A program made the position numbers and the translations under genes. Shown piece after piece: positions 50,501 to 60,073 of a stretch of DNA of 64,000 nt. Each line of letters starts with the position of its first letter. The first letter of the stretch is position 1. The stretch comes from Owenia fusiformis. Taxonomy: Eukaryota; Annelida; Polychaeta; Sabellida; Oweniidae. Location of the stretch: positions 11,845,375-11,909,374 of the forward strand of contig CAIIXF020000005.1 of NCBI GenBank assembly GCA_903813345.2, written 5' to 3'. The notes under the pieces are model-generated. The model did no database searches, was not told where the DNA came from, and saw only the letters and a list, made by a program, of their open reading frames with translations.

Positions 50501-53500
50501 ACTATTCGTCAGTACTGCGTGAAAGACTACTAGCTCAAGGAGATGAAAGAACTTTTTCGTTTAACCTACAGGTGGTAATATTTTCCGATACATTTCATGA
50601 CAACTCGATTAAAGTACTCAACTCAATCATATTCATCTTAGTACTATGGTAATTTGAACGTATCTCCGGGCATTTGGTCAGTACTGAGTGAAAGACTACG
50701 TGCCCGAAGAGATGAAAGAGTTTTTGGTTGTCATATCCCCTAATTCCCATGGCTTATCATCTCTGCCTATCGATAACTTTCTTAACTTTCATTACATATT
50801 CATTGTATTTCTATAGCGCTTTCGTATATCTTATACCCTGCGTGCAGAGTCTAGTTAAACTACGAAGCTCTCTTTTAAGAAGTGAAGTCAAACGAATGCA
50901 AAGGGTATATATCTTATCTCAGTTCCTCATTAATTATTCTGCTTCCTGGCCCTAACTCATAATACTTAATTCAACAAGTTTCTATATACCCTATATATCT
51001 TAGTCATCTTAAACTCTCATCTAATATACGTATATTATTAACTTCGGGATCCCCTTTAATGCTCTATCAAACTACACACCTTATTCTCTGCTTAGTCTCT
51101 TCTTGTTTCTCTCGGCTTTTCTTCATTTAACAAACAAAAACCTTGGAAATGGATACATGAATCAAAGTACCGAACTTACAGTATGTGCTTTAAACTTCTC
51201 GGAAAAAAATATTTGTGCCTAAGCACTATGTGTATCAATCCTGTGCTTGATGTGCGCATCATCAGAACACGAGCGGCCAATAAAGGCAACTTTAATTGAC
51301 ACCTAGCCCAGGTTAAAGGAAAAAATATCTGAATATTTCTAAGGAATATTAGGAATTTTGCCGTCTACAATTTATTTTCATTTTGATACGATTGGTTGAA
51401 AAAGTAGTTTGCTTTAAATAAATCATAATGTGCACACTTCCATAAATAATTCTGAAATGACCTTATTATTTGTATCTTTTTATTGTTGTTTTGTTTATTT
51501 GATTTTGTAATAGTTCCGTTGATAAAAGTCATTTACTCTCAAAAATTAACTAACAAAGTTTTTGTTGATTATGCTGTATTGTTACGAATATTCTAAGTCC
51601 AAATAGTTGTTTCGACAATCGATATTTTTGAGTTCAATAATTCTAGCAAAGTTATAAGTCCAACGTTCGATTAAAATATGATAATTCTCTAAGTCCACGA
51701 ATTTTAGCGAGTTATGGAAAGTTTTACAAGTCCAAAAGTCAAATTTAAGATAAAATCTCTAAGTCCATGAATTTTAGCTTGTTATGAAAAGTTTTACAAG
51801 TCCAAAAGTCAAATTTAATAACTTAAGATAAAATCTCTAAGTCCATGAATTTTAGCTGGTTATGAAAAGTTTTATTTGTGTACAATACATTTAACATAAA
51901 CAATAACATATAACATATAGATACTTGGGTCATAACAATTCTTCCTCTACTTGCATTTTACTTTTCCGTTGGCCATATTTGACCAAATTCCGGTTCATGA
52001 ATGAGACAGTCAATTGTGTTATGTAGCGCGTGTAATTGCGATTGATAATTAGTGGACATTTCACCTACTTTGGAGGTAAGTTCCTTCATCAGATCAAGTA
52101 TTTGCGTGTCAGCATTTGAATTAACTAATGATACTTGGGGCGCAGAATTAGTGTTTTCATCATTTGCTGCTATTTGGTTTATGCTTTCACCCAATTTTGC
52201 CTTTTGTTCAGCTGTATCTATATCACCAGGATCCTGACTTATTACAAAATTACGTATTGCGGGTCGTAAATTGGTAACAAAGATATCTAACCTTTCCTCT
52301 GGAGTTTTATTTAAATGTGAACATTTTAAATGAATGTCTGCTGCATAATCAGCTACTGATTCGTATTACCCTTGTTTGCGATTTAATAAAGTTTGTTGTA
52401 GGACCCATCGTGGTCTATTTTCAATAAATCGGGCCTTGAATAAATTTTCTAATTCTGACCATGTGCTAGGTTGTGGAGTTAATTCTGTAAACCAAATTTC
52501 TGCAGAATCCTTTAAAAAATGGGGGAATGTTAGGGCCTTTTTATCAGAATCCCATACATTAAGTTTAGCATACGCATTGAATTTGTTTAACCAATGTTTT
52601 GGATTTGTGTCAGATTCCCTACCAGAAAAATGATTAGGTTTTATACTTACATAACCCATGCTTTTCGTCGCCGCTGGAGCAGAGGCTCGTGCATTCTCCG
52701 GAATGGGAAAACGTGCCATGGCTTCGTCGTGGTTTTTCCGTATCTCCATCTGCGCCTGTCTCTGGGTTTCCATCATTTCCTCCAGAGCACGAATCTTCTG
52801 TCCCATCTGGGAATTCCTGTCTACGTTTTCAGTGAGTTCTGTTATTTTTTCACTCAGTGACTCCCCGATCTGTCTGTTACCTTCTAACCGTCTCAACCGG
52901 TCTTCAATTGCTTGGATCCGCGTGTTGGTTGATGTCATATTGTTTTCCCCCGATTAACACCAAAACAAAGCAGCTCCACCAATTGTTGTATGGGGTTTTC
53001 TTCTTAGATTCAGCCCCACCCTGAATGAAATTATATTTGCCCCGGGGATCGTGGTGCAATCGGTTACTCACAACAGACCATTATGTTCCCCAATATTCTA
53101 ACTTGTATTCCATGATTCCCAAATAATTGTAACGGACTTGTTAATTATAATTAAAAAAAATATTTTTATTCCAAGCTTTACAGTTCTCTAATTAATCCAA
53201 TAAGTACATTTATCTCAATGGATCAAATGCTTTACCAAGTGTGTGTCTCTTCATAAATATTTCCTAATTGAACATCAATCATTTCAAATCTTAAATTCTT
53301 AACTTTCAATTCTAGATTCTCAACTTCTTAAACTTCTCAAACTTCTCAAACTCGCTTGGCCTGTGATAATTATATAAAACAATCTTGATGTGAGGTTGGT
53401 AAGGTATGTTTTTAGATTTTACAAAAATATATGTTTCATGTCAAAATGCAGATCCTTGTTGAATGATTTAATTCCTATAATATATTCGCGCTTGTTAAAT

Positions 53501-56500
53501 AAAAGAACTTCTCATACAAATGATGAATAATAAATATTAATTGAAAATAATTCGTTAATCGTTCTATCTCTCTCAAATTGCCTTATTCCGAGAGCCGCGC
53601 AAATTACCCGTATCAAATTTGTTTCCCCTTTCTCCCTCTTTCCATGTTTCCAATCCATTCACAGATCCCCTCAAGATTCCCCATTTCAAGTCCGTTCCCT
53701 GTTCCGAGTTTGTTTCGAGTTCCCCGTTGGTTCCGTGCTTTCGATCCGATCCCAGTTCTCCGTTCTACCTGAATCAAGTCTAAACTGCCATTTATATACG
53801 TGTTAGAGATGCTATTCTTAGCTAGAGGCCGCGTGACGTAATTTACGTATGAAAGTAGAATGAATCATAATCGGATGGTATTGACCGGAAATTATGCCCT
53901 ATAAGGAAGGAGAGTAATAGTTCTTCTATATGTGAGATCGGCGGTAATTTTTGAATCAAAGAAAGTGTACACTGTTTGAATTTTGAGTTACAACACTACA
54001 CACGGATATAAAAAATAGCATCTTCCAACAATACGAATCCATGGGAAAAAGTATCAAAAACCTTCATGTGATTGTAGAAATATATCCAGTCTATTCCAAA
54101 CTGGAACCCCCAGAGAGACCAAGTGATCTGCCTAGGTGAGATACAGATGACTCTGTTAGCTAACAGCTGTGAAGCCCCTGGCTTTTCTACCCTGATGACA
54201 AACTTGTTTATGGCAGTGGGAATTGAGCAGGTACAATAATATGAAATTATGAATATCCACTAATCAGAATTAACATTCAACAACTACAAGTTACAAAAAG
54301 TAAAGAAAGCAGAGTATGTTGCTGTTTTGTTAATTAATACGAGTACCCAAAGATGTAATGTTAATTTGTAAGATATTCTCATAGGCTTTCAAGGGGGAGG
54401 GTAGAAACGCGTCCAGTATTTTCGTCGTTTCGCAATTTTCTTGTGTATGGAATAAGATTACAGCTTCCAGTCGGCAACTTTTAGCTTTGTAATGATCGAA
54501 AAGAGAAAAATGACGAAATTGAAAGAAATACCGGACGAAATGAAAATGTACTGGACGCAAGCTATCCGGTATTAACAAGCTTGCGTCCAGTACATTTTTC
54601 ATTTCGTCCTTTCGTCCTTTTTCTTTTATCGATCACTTTAAAGCTAATATTTGCAGATTCGAGGCTGTATTGTTAGTTCATACACAAGAAAATTGCATCT
54701 CTTGTCAATGAAATGGTAAATAAAAAGAAATATAACTCGATTCTGTATTTCCTGAAAAAATTAAAATATGTCTGTGCTTAACCAAACATTACAGAAAAAC
54801 TAGATGGATAGGTGTCATTTTATAAGAATTGGATGTTTCCCATTGTACTGGGAATCTGATGAGCCTGTTTTTAGGTAAGGACTGTAAAACGATCACAGGC
54901 TACCGAGTAAAATTACACCTACCTCTCTCTGGATCAAAAATGGAGGTCTGGGTCCAGTATTTCTAGTTGTACCAGACGAAAATACTGGACGCTTTTCTAT
55001 CCTCTGCAAAAAAAGTCGATGGATTTTCAAGAAACTCCATGTGTATTCATATTCTGTTCTAAATTTTTGAACTTTTTCATCGTTACCTGGTTACAGAGTG
55101 ATGAATATCCGATGTGGAAGAACCATTATATTCTTGGAGCAGGTATGGAGATATACGTGGTGCCATTCTCTGAGACTTTCATCAACATGGCGTTTCCAGA
55201 AGCAGCCAGGTGAGTACTAGATAGTATGTAATTGAAAAAAACTCTGGGATGTTTATGGTCTCCAACCATTTAAACTGTAATTATAATTATTCTGCAATTG
55301 TACATTAATTGCATTTTAAAACAGTTTGGACAACACATTTTAATTAACAATGATGTACCGGCATATTATGTATGATATTTTTCATTTTCGTAGTATTTCT
55401 TACCAAAACCTCGGCCTTGTCGTCATGGGTATAAACTACATAACTGATGATGCGTCGAGGCAAATATTACTCAACCCTGGACCAGATGTCAGGGTAGGGG
55501 TAGGGTCAAATGCTATAGTTCTGGCCAATTCCAGTGATGAAGCAAAAAGGTAGTATTCGAAACTCTTGGCTGCAAGGGTATTTTTCATTCTTAGTTATTC
55601 ATAATATGTGCAGTTCCAAACAATCTGTTTAAAACGTGATTTCTGTAATTTGGACAAACTTTGTTAAGATAAAGTCATTTTGGGGTAAATCTGAAGTGAT
55701 TTTTTATGGTTAGTGTTTAGAAGTTATGAAACCACAATACAACAGATGGGGAAGACTATAATCAGTACTTGTGGAACTTATCATCGATTTTTGTTATCCT
55801 GAATGCTTGGACACATTTTACCGGCCTGTAACTCGAATTATTTATTTAAAACATTTTGAATATCTTCTAATTTTTAGACTCTCGTCTTATGGATCTGAGG
55901 TGGCGATTGGGTCATTTTCAGTTTCGGGATACGACCCACCCGTCACTGCAGGTAATACCTCTATATAGTTTTCTCAGTAAGGGATGAAACACTACAAATC
56001 TTTCATTCAATGAAATTAAAGAAATGCCGGATACAAACTTGTGTATAGCTTTTTAAAGTAAGATATATGAGTTAGTCATTCGTTTAGCTCATTTACTCTT
56101 TGAACATTGTTTTATTTTTCGCAGGCGAAGTTGAATTGAAAGAAGCACATGTGCCAATTAAGAGATCATCAACATATACAAAACTTAGGGACGAGGGCAA
56201 AAGTAAAACATCGTAAGTATTTTCAAAAACTAGGACTTATACATTCTTTTCTGCGGGTAATATAAACATATGGGATATTGGGGACCTGTGGTTCCCATTG
56301 ACTGTTCATGCTTTCAGAATACATATGTATTTTTTCTTGCTGAATTTTGATATTTTCTCTTGTATTTTATCAAGTTATATTACATACTGTAATTTATAAT
56401 TGCATTTATACAAAGAGATGACCAGACACAATACATCACTGATGTAACTGGAGAATACCACTGGTCTCCTGCAAGATCAATGGAGGATGCTGACTTGGTA

Positions 56501-59500
56501 AGTACATTCCTTTTCGATAAACCAACTTATATCTTTTTAAGCAAAGGTTGGCAGAGTAGGTGGAGTAATACGGTATCTATATATAATATAAGTTGTTCCA
56601 GCTCGTTGACTCTAAATACTTTTTATTATAATGATGTTATAGTTGTTGGGGGAACTAATGAAATTTTTGAATTTTTAGGGTACAAACAACAACAACACGG
56701 AAAACTCCGCATTGAGAAACCATGCCGTTCTTTGCATATTATCCACAAAAAACTGTGACCAAACTGGGCTCGTGAATTTTGTAAAAACTTTCAGAACGAC
56801 ACATTTCAACAGGCACGAACTTGTGCCAATTGTAATCGTCGGTGATGGAGAATATCTGCTCGAAGAGTGGGATGCAGTAAAATATTTCCCCGAAGTATAC
56901 GTTATTAGAGTAAGTTAAACAAAGGAAAACTAAGATCTAAGAGATAAATTCAAGCTTATTTATATACAGTTAAAAATGGGAATAAAAATCACACATATTC
57001 CCAATCATATGTTACTAGTAAATTGTTATTTTTTGAGGCGGGATTGATTAAATTTTGAATGGTTCATGAATATACCATAGTCACCCAAAACGGAACTTCT
57101 CCCATTCAGATGTTTTTTTATTTCTAAAATGTAGGATTTATAAATAGTTTGTATGATAATAAATGTGTTATGAAATGATTGAAGATGTGAGAGTTCTCCA
57201 GTTGGATACAACTAAGTTTGGAACAAAAATGTCAAGCTTTTATTATACTGGAATCATGGCTAAAATTTTCTAAACCAGTAAATGTTTTTATCCATTCTGA
57301 AATATAATATCGCAAAAATGATTGATCGAACGCAAATTTGATTTATTTAGATTCCAAATGCAAAAACCACCAAATCATGACTATCTACAACAACATTGCA
57401 CTATTGACCCGAGGTATTCTATGATTTCAGGGGTCGCCTTTAAGCCGTTCTAATATGAGAATGGCGAACCTAAAACACTGTAAAATGTGCACTATATTGT
57501 CAGTACTACCAAATCTGGCGCAAAACAGAATAGTATGGGACAAGGATGCTTTGCTGTGCACTCTCAACATCAAACACATGGCATTTGAAATATCAGGTAG
57601 GATATTTTCTTGATTTAAATTAGAAATCTATTTGTAGTATTATTCGAAGGATATAGTAGCCACTGATGCGAAATAAAAATGATCATCAATTTCAAGTATC
57701 ATTTTTAAAATCACACACTCAAAATAACTACACAGTGAAGACTCTTAATCTTTGAATGTGGTTTTCTCTGTTCCAGAGTCAGATGCCCACAAAACGCAAT
57801 TTGGCAATACACTTCCTGGGCATAGATTGTTCCCTACTCTTACAGTGTTTGGTAAGAATTTAAAAGGATATTCTATAAGGGGGTTGTCCTGTTGAATATA
57901 ATTATCTCAATAGATCTTTATTAAAATAATTTTTTGAACATAACAATCTCAATTTCTGCAGTTTTGCCCGCCCCTTTATTTGATTCGTCTCTACTCTCAC
58001 GCTCTCAAACAAGGGAATATAGGTCTCTTATTTGATGCTCTCAAATGTTGTTGTTGTATGTTGAAGACTCTACAAATCTGAGTTGCTGTCGTATAATTGT
58101 GCGAGACGGCAGGACGACAGGAAAAAATGTCATTGCTAGGAAGAGCAGTTCCGCAGATCTTCGTCATACGAATGGGCAATCAAATACAGAGTCCATTGAA
58201 GAGGATGACCTCAACACACCATTTTTTCTCACCAAGGCTTACGCGTGTGGACGCGTATTTACTCTGGAAATGTTGGATGCACTTGTTTCCTCGGTATATG
58301 AATACATTTTGCTTGGTTGGACTTTTACCATAGGCTTTCAAGAGACACTATGTCTTCAAGAGATGGTCCTACCCTCTTTTTTATTCTGAATCAATTTCCT
58401 TAATAAATATAAGATACAGTAGACCTTTGCGAATAGTGAATTACTATCTCTATAATGAAGAAGAAAAATTGTAATACTGGTACAATTTTTCGTTACAGGC
58501 GTTCTTTAACTGTCATACAATGAGATTGGTCCAAGTAATGTTGACGGGAAGCTCTTCAACAGAGATGGATTTCTTCTCCATAGGCCAAGACATGTTTCCT
58601 GGTATTATTAACCAAGAGCCTAAACCTGGCAATATATGTCGCATTGCGCAGATTTCCTTTCAAAGTGAACCTCTCATACAGTATAGCTCAGAGGTAAATA
58701 AAGCTACACTTATATTCAATCATAACTGTACGATGCACCTTTCAGTTAATGGCCTTCAGGACTGTCTATAGATTGCGAAAAATTCAGTAGGTTTAATAGC
58801 ATACTTTAACATGTAAAATTGCTCCAAAAAATTCCTAAGATAAATTTTATTGAAAATATCCAAAACCTTTTGATTTGGAATCTTAAAACATGTTTGTAAA
58901 TAATAATGAAGGAAAATATGATATTTATTTGATATGTGTAGTGAATTTGACGTTTTTAAACAGCAATATTTACACACAAACCAATGGGCCAGATGTGAAG
59001 AACAACCTAGGAGTTAACTGCCATCTATACGAGTCCTGGCTCCCATTCTCGATGTGAATTTTTACTTTGTCTGTAGTTGAAACTTTTGAAAGTAAAGATT
59101 TTATAAGAGTACTCTACTAAATAAGACGTCCTTGATTCCGTGCAGCAACTTATGCAACGTATAAAACAGTTTATATCTAATACAATAAAAAGTTCCTGTA
59201 GATTGAGAAATGCTACTTTTGTTACATGTACATTTTATTCATGTATTAGGTAAAAATGATTAAGTTGTTCTTAAAAAAAATTGCATTGCAGTGCAAAGAT
59301 TATGGAACTATATTTATATGGCTCCTAAAGAATTATGGCATCATGTGTATTGGCATCAACCGTCTGCTACATCCTCTGAAATCAGCGGCTCGAGCTTCTA
59401 AAAGATACGTCATTACAAACCCACCTGCTGACTTTGTATGTATGGACACTGACGAGGTTTGTTTATTGTTTATTCGTATATCCGTGATTATTCCCTTGAA

Positions 59501-59796
59501 AATGTACAGGATCCCCCAACACCTCATTTATTACATACTCATCCAGCAATATTGTAAACGATGAGTGCATATGTTTTAACATCATTCGAGGAAAAGCATG
59601 CAAATCAAATCAGCTAACCTTATATTTTCAGATATTCGTTCTGAAACCATATGGTACAAAACGATTCGCAGTTAAATCAAAAGATGGACAGGGAGATACT
59701 GGTAATGCGCTGAATGAATCCTCCAGAAATGAAACGTGGCCCAATGGATTGAGTGATGGGAATGATAAGCCTACGGTTATTTCATTCAGTTTCTGA
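32210..59796 (+). CDS. Slo/BK-family potassium channel alpha subunit
   Basis: Alternative first exons 32210-32599 (1a) or 33343-33756 (1b), then 36551-36612, 39432-39540, 39727-39838, 41738-41889, 42117-42284, 42637-42725, 43080-43190, 45260-45365, 46019-46171, 54078-54230, 55097-55209, 55394-55549, 55878-55951, 56125-56212, 56416-56497, 56679-56909, 57431-57596, 57777-57851, 58067-58293, 58499-58693, 59292-59456, 59632-59796. Phases agree at every junction and the totals are divisible by three (1113 or 1121 residues), near the usual Slo1 length. Order: S0, S1-S4, pore with TVGYGD, S6, two RCK domains forming the cytoplasmic gating ring. It is a plasma-membrane tetrameric K+ channel. Blocks such as [23 protein letters not shown] and [10 protein letters not shown] match the Slo1 pattern closely. 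Substitutions in S4 and the calcium bowl suggest a diverged paralogue; calling it Slo1 itself or Slo3-like would be inference. Confidence 0.95.
33343..33756 (+). CDS. Channel alternative first exon 1b (N-terminus, S0, S0-S1 linker)
   Basis: ATG at 33343 (A at -3). 138 residues: [18 protein letters not shown], then [18 protein letters not shown]0 ([15 protein letters not shown]), a basic patch RIKRTRR and [19 protein letters not shown], then donor GTAAGA in phase 0. Both 1a and 1b end at the same alignment position and phase, and neither can be joined to the other without breaking the architecture, so they are alternatives. Exon 1b keeps FLASS as in Slo1. Confidence 0.9.
33906..34076. mobile_element. 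Second copy of the CCCGGTGTAAAA MITE
   Basis: About 171 bp, closely similar to 29184-29357 (shared GATTTATATGGTGACCTAAT and GGGGACCATAATCCC). It lies in the channel intron about 150 bp after exon 1b. Confidence 0.9.
34083..34238. mobile_element. MITE related to 61366-61542
   Basis: Shares GTAGCTTCACAAAATCGAT and GATTTTGGGAAGCTACG as an inverted pair, and ends in CAAATGTGACCGAGCC. The 61.4-kb copy has the same inverted pair around AAGCTACGACCGCCGTACG. It directly abuts the preceding MITE. Confidence 0.75.
34543..35072. mobile_element. Near-perfect palindromic foldback, about 260-bp arms
   Basis: The left arm starts TCACTGCTACCCACCTAGTT; the right arm ends with its inverse. The centre is near 34803, between GTCCCTCGCTTTTGTTACAC and GTGTAACAAAAGCGAGGGAC. 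The arms are only slightly diverged, so it is young. It lies in channel intron 1. Confidence 0.93.
36551..41889 (+). CDS. Channel exons 2-5: S1 to S5 voltage-sensor module
   Basis: Exon 2 (36551-36612) encodes S1 ([16 protein letters not shown]). Exon 3 (39432-39540) has [17 protein letters not shown] and S2. Exon 4 (39727-39838) has [13 protein letters not shown] and S3 ([16 protein letters not shown]). Exon 5 (41738-41889) has S4 [15 protein letters not shown] and S5. Compared with Slo1, the S2 and S3 acidic residues (IDFIFN, VDFFT) are kept, the basic residue at the end of S2 is Lys (FILKFMAANN against GLRFIAAND), and the third S4 arginine is Leu. Confidence 0.92.
36740..37672. repeat. 75/78-bp tandem array in channel intron 2
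   Basis: About twelve copies of a unit around TTTTTCTGGAATTATTAAAA, CTAGAAAATCCTCACTTAGA and AAATGTGACTTTACTT. Unit lengths of 75 and 78 bp, both multiples of three, leave a frame open for 125 codons ([13 protein letters not shown] pattern). It starts about 130 bp after the exon 36551-36612 donor. I treat it as non-coding. Confidence 0.95.
38370..39115. mobile_element. 746-bp foldback with TACACTCCCCTCCA ends
   Basis: Begins TACACTCCCCTCCA and ends TGGAGGGGAGTGTA. The arms match for over 200 bp (GGTTAAGTAAATAAAAATTC, ACCTCCAAATTTTC). TA at both ends fits a Tc1/mariner-type target. Intronic to the channel, about 300 bp before exon 39432. Confidence 0.9.
40194..41171. mobile_element. 978-bp hAT-like element with 8-bp target duplication
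   Basis: Flanked by identical 8-bp direct repeats GACCAGTG at 40186-40193 and 41172-41179. The ends TAGAGGCTGACGG and CCGTTGCGACCTCTA are imperfect inverses; inside each end lies ACCGGTA-rich sequence. An 8-bp duplication and this end style are typical of hAT elements. No transposase; a four-copy repeat of about 27-30 bp (GTTTGGCAGTTC) at 40380-40510 is internal. It lies in channel intron 4. Confidence 0.93.
42117..42284 (+). CDS. Channel exon 6: pore loop and selectivity filter, S6
   Basis: Encodes [12 protein letters not shown], the pore helix [14 protein letters not shown], the K+ selectivity filter TVGYGD (residues about 314-319 of the 1b form) and the start of S6 ([12 protein letters not shown]). 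Acceptor TTGTAG and donor GTAAGT, both phase 0. Filter and turret spacing match Slo1, so conduction should be K+ selective. Confidence 0.95.
42637..55549 (+). CDS. Channel exons 7-13: S6 end and RCK1 domain
   Basis: Exon 7 completes S6 and the linker ([18 protein letters not shown]). Exon 8 opens RCK1 with [17 protein letters not shown] and [17 protein letters not shown]. Exon 9 has [16 protein letters not shown], exon 10 [17 protein letters not shown], exon 11 [18 protein letters not shown], exon 12 [15 protein letters not shown] and exon 13 [11 protein letters not shown]. In Slo1 the exon 8 segment reads DRDDVNVE, part of the RCK1 calcium site region; here it is DRERTTNN. Exon 10 has several in-frame upstream AGs; I chose 46019 because IHDAEVC aligns directly with IESADAC. 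Confidence 0.9.
43430..44300. promoter_or_regulatory. Promoter-like island in channel intron 8
   Basis: Contains the palindrome TGCGCATGCGCA (43445-43456), resembling the NRF-1 site, three more ATGCGCA/CATGCGC words at about 44173-44262, and an ETS-like CCGGAAGT at about 43908. A 100-bp piece from about 44133 (GGCAATCTGCGCCAG, then ATTTGATTGGCTTAATT) resembles sequence at 62703. No coding exon of the channel is here. Confidence 0.4.
44693..44876 (+). promoter_or_regulatory. YY1/ETS-like core promoter followed by a short ORF
   Basis: AAGATGGCGGC (44693-44703) is a classical YY1 word; ACTTCCGG follows at 44723 and CATCCGGGT soon after, then an ATG at 44757 opening a 39-codon frame starting [15 protein letters not shown]. 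This arrangement is typical of housekeeping promoters. I do not recognise the peptide and see no downstream exon; it may be a captured or relic first exon. Confidence 0.35.
46391..47401 (-). repeat. 3' LTR (minus orientation)
   Basis: Direct repeat of 52984-53995. Contains a T/C-rich stretch with repeated CCCCTTTCTCC- and TTCCC-type words. Apparent ORFs in both LTRs (64 codons each) are identical except for the last residue and are not gene evidence. Confidence 0.96.
47402..47420 (-). other. Candidate polypurine tract
   Basis: Immediately inside the left (3') LTR, the minus strand reads ATTGGGACGGGAAGTTA, purine-rich as expected for plus-strand priming. Confidence 0.55.
47421..51957. other. 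Retrotransposon interior without recognisable pol
   Basis: AT-rich, with no frame longer than about 85 codons on either strand and no reverse transcriptase or integrase motif that I can see. Two repeat blocks: units of about 170 bp at 50270-50725 (AATTTGAACGTATC, TACTGCGTGAAAGACTAC, CCTACAGGTGG), and units of about 70 bp at 51640-51870 (CTAAGTCCATGAATTTTAGC, GTTTTACAAGTCCAAAAGTC). Confidence 0.7.
51958..52938 (-). pseudogene. gag-like ORF with one in-frame stop
   Basis: ATG at 52938. Residues 1-75 are coiled-coil-like (heptad Leu/Ile with many Glu/Arg), followed by a retrotransposon gag core: [19 protein letters not shown], a Trp-containing segment ([15 protein letters not shown]) and FKARF. 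The frame is cut by a TAA at 52366-52368 and resumes in the same frame to a stop at 51958, without a frameshift, so the break is a single nonsense codon. No CCHC zinc knuckle is seen. Family: Ty3/gypsy-type gag (knowledge); the remainder of the polyprotein is absent. Confidence 0.88.
52964..52981 (-). other. Primer-binding site candidate
   Basis: Two bases inside the 5' LTR, the minus strand reads TGGTGGAGCTGCTTTGTT. It begins with TGG, complementary to a tRNA CCA end, at the expected distance from the LTR. I cannot name the tRNA. Confidence 0.65.
52984..53995 (-). repeat. 5' LTR (minus orientation)
   Basis: Near-identical to 46391-47401. Differences seen include one A-run indel and substitutions near GCC(C/T)CGGGG, CGCTT(T/G)GCC, AGATC(T/C)TTG, TCT(C/A)CCTG and TACA(G/C)TG. 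Confidence 0.96.
54400..55003. mobile_element. MITE with GGATAGAAAAGCGTCCAGTA-type TIR
   Basis: Left GGTAGAAACGCGTCCAGTAT and right ATACTGGACGCTTTTCTATC are imperfect inverses. An internal inverted pair around ACTGGACGCAAGCT near 54555-54590 folds the left part further. It ends about 95 bp before channel exon 12. Confidence 0.8.
55878..59796 (+). CDS. Channel exons 14-23: RCK1-RCK2 linker, RCK2 and C-terminus
   Basis: Exons 14-16 encode the variable linker ending in [16 protein letters not shown]. Exon 17 starts RCK2 ([32 protein letters not shown]). Exon 18 has [20 protein letters not shown]. Exon 20 carries the calcium-bowl position: [20 protein letters not shown] in place of Slo1's QDDDDDPDTELYLTQPFAC. 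Exons 21-22 have [10 protein letters not shown] and [19 protein letters not shown]. Exon 23 ends with an Asn/Gly/Ser-rich tail and TGA. The start of exon 20 (58067, acceptor TTGAAG) is the least certain border. Confidence 0.9.
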
Positions 59797-60073
59797 TGAT
59801 GATAAAATCAACCATGAAAGATGAACAAGAATATGTATACTTCGCCACTACGCTACACAACACTGATTTATACAACACTAGACTTACACACAACTTTCCT
59901 AAATGACAATCCATGCGCAGAAGACATTTGAAATAGAAACTGCTTCTGTTATGATAGATATGCCTAATATATACAACGCGATATAGTAAAACAGGAAAGA
60001 TATCTAAAGGCAATCTTAACAACATACCATCCAAATTCAATTTATATTGTAATTATCTATAGCAATACCAGCT
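59797..60073 (+). other. Channel 3' UTR candidate
   Basis: AT-rich sequence after the channel stop. No AATAAA is evident before the mobile element at 60074, so the transcript may run into that element or use a variant signal. Confidence 0.45.

Larger units (their letters stand above)
46391..53995 (-). mobile_element. LTR retrotransposon (Ty3/gypsy-like gag), full-length, antisense to the channel
   Basis: Two direct LTRs of 1011 and 1012 bp bound a 5.6-kb interior. Orientation is minus: gag and the primer-binding site lie at the right LTR. LTRs start TGTTGTAAC and end ATACAACA on the minus strand. Flanks are CTAT on the left and CTAC on the right, an imperfect match to a 4-bp target duplication. 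I count about six differences between the LTRs, so the insertion is recent. Beyond a broken gag I find no protease, reverse transcriptase or integrase ORF, so it is probably non-autonomous. It fills the channel intron 46172-54077 and ends 82 bp before the next exon. Confidence 0.95.
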
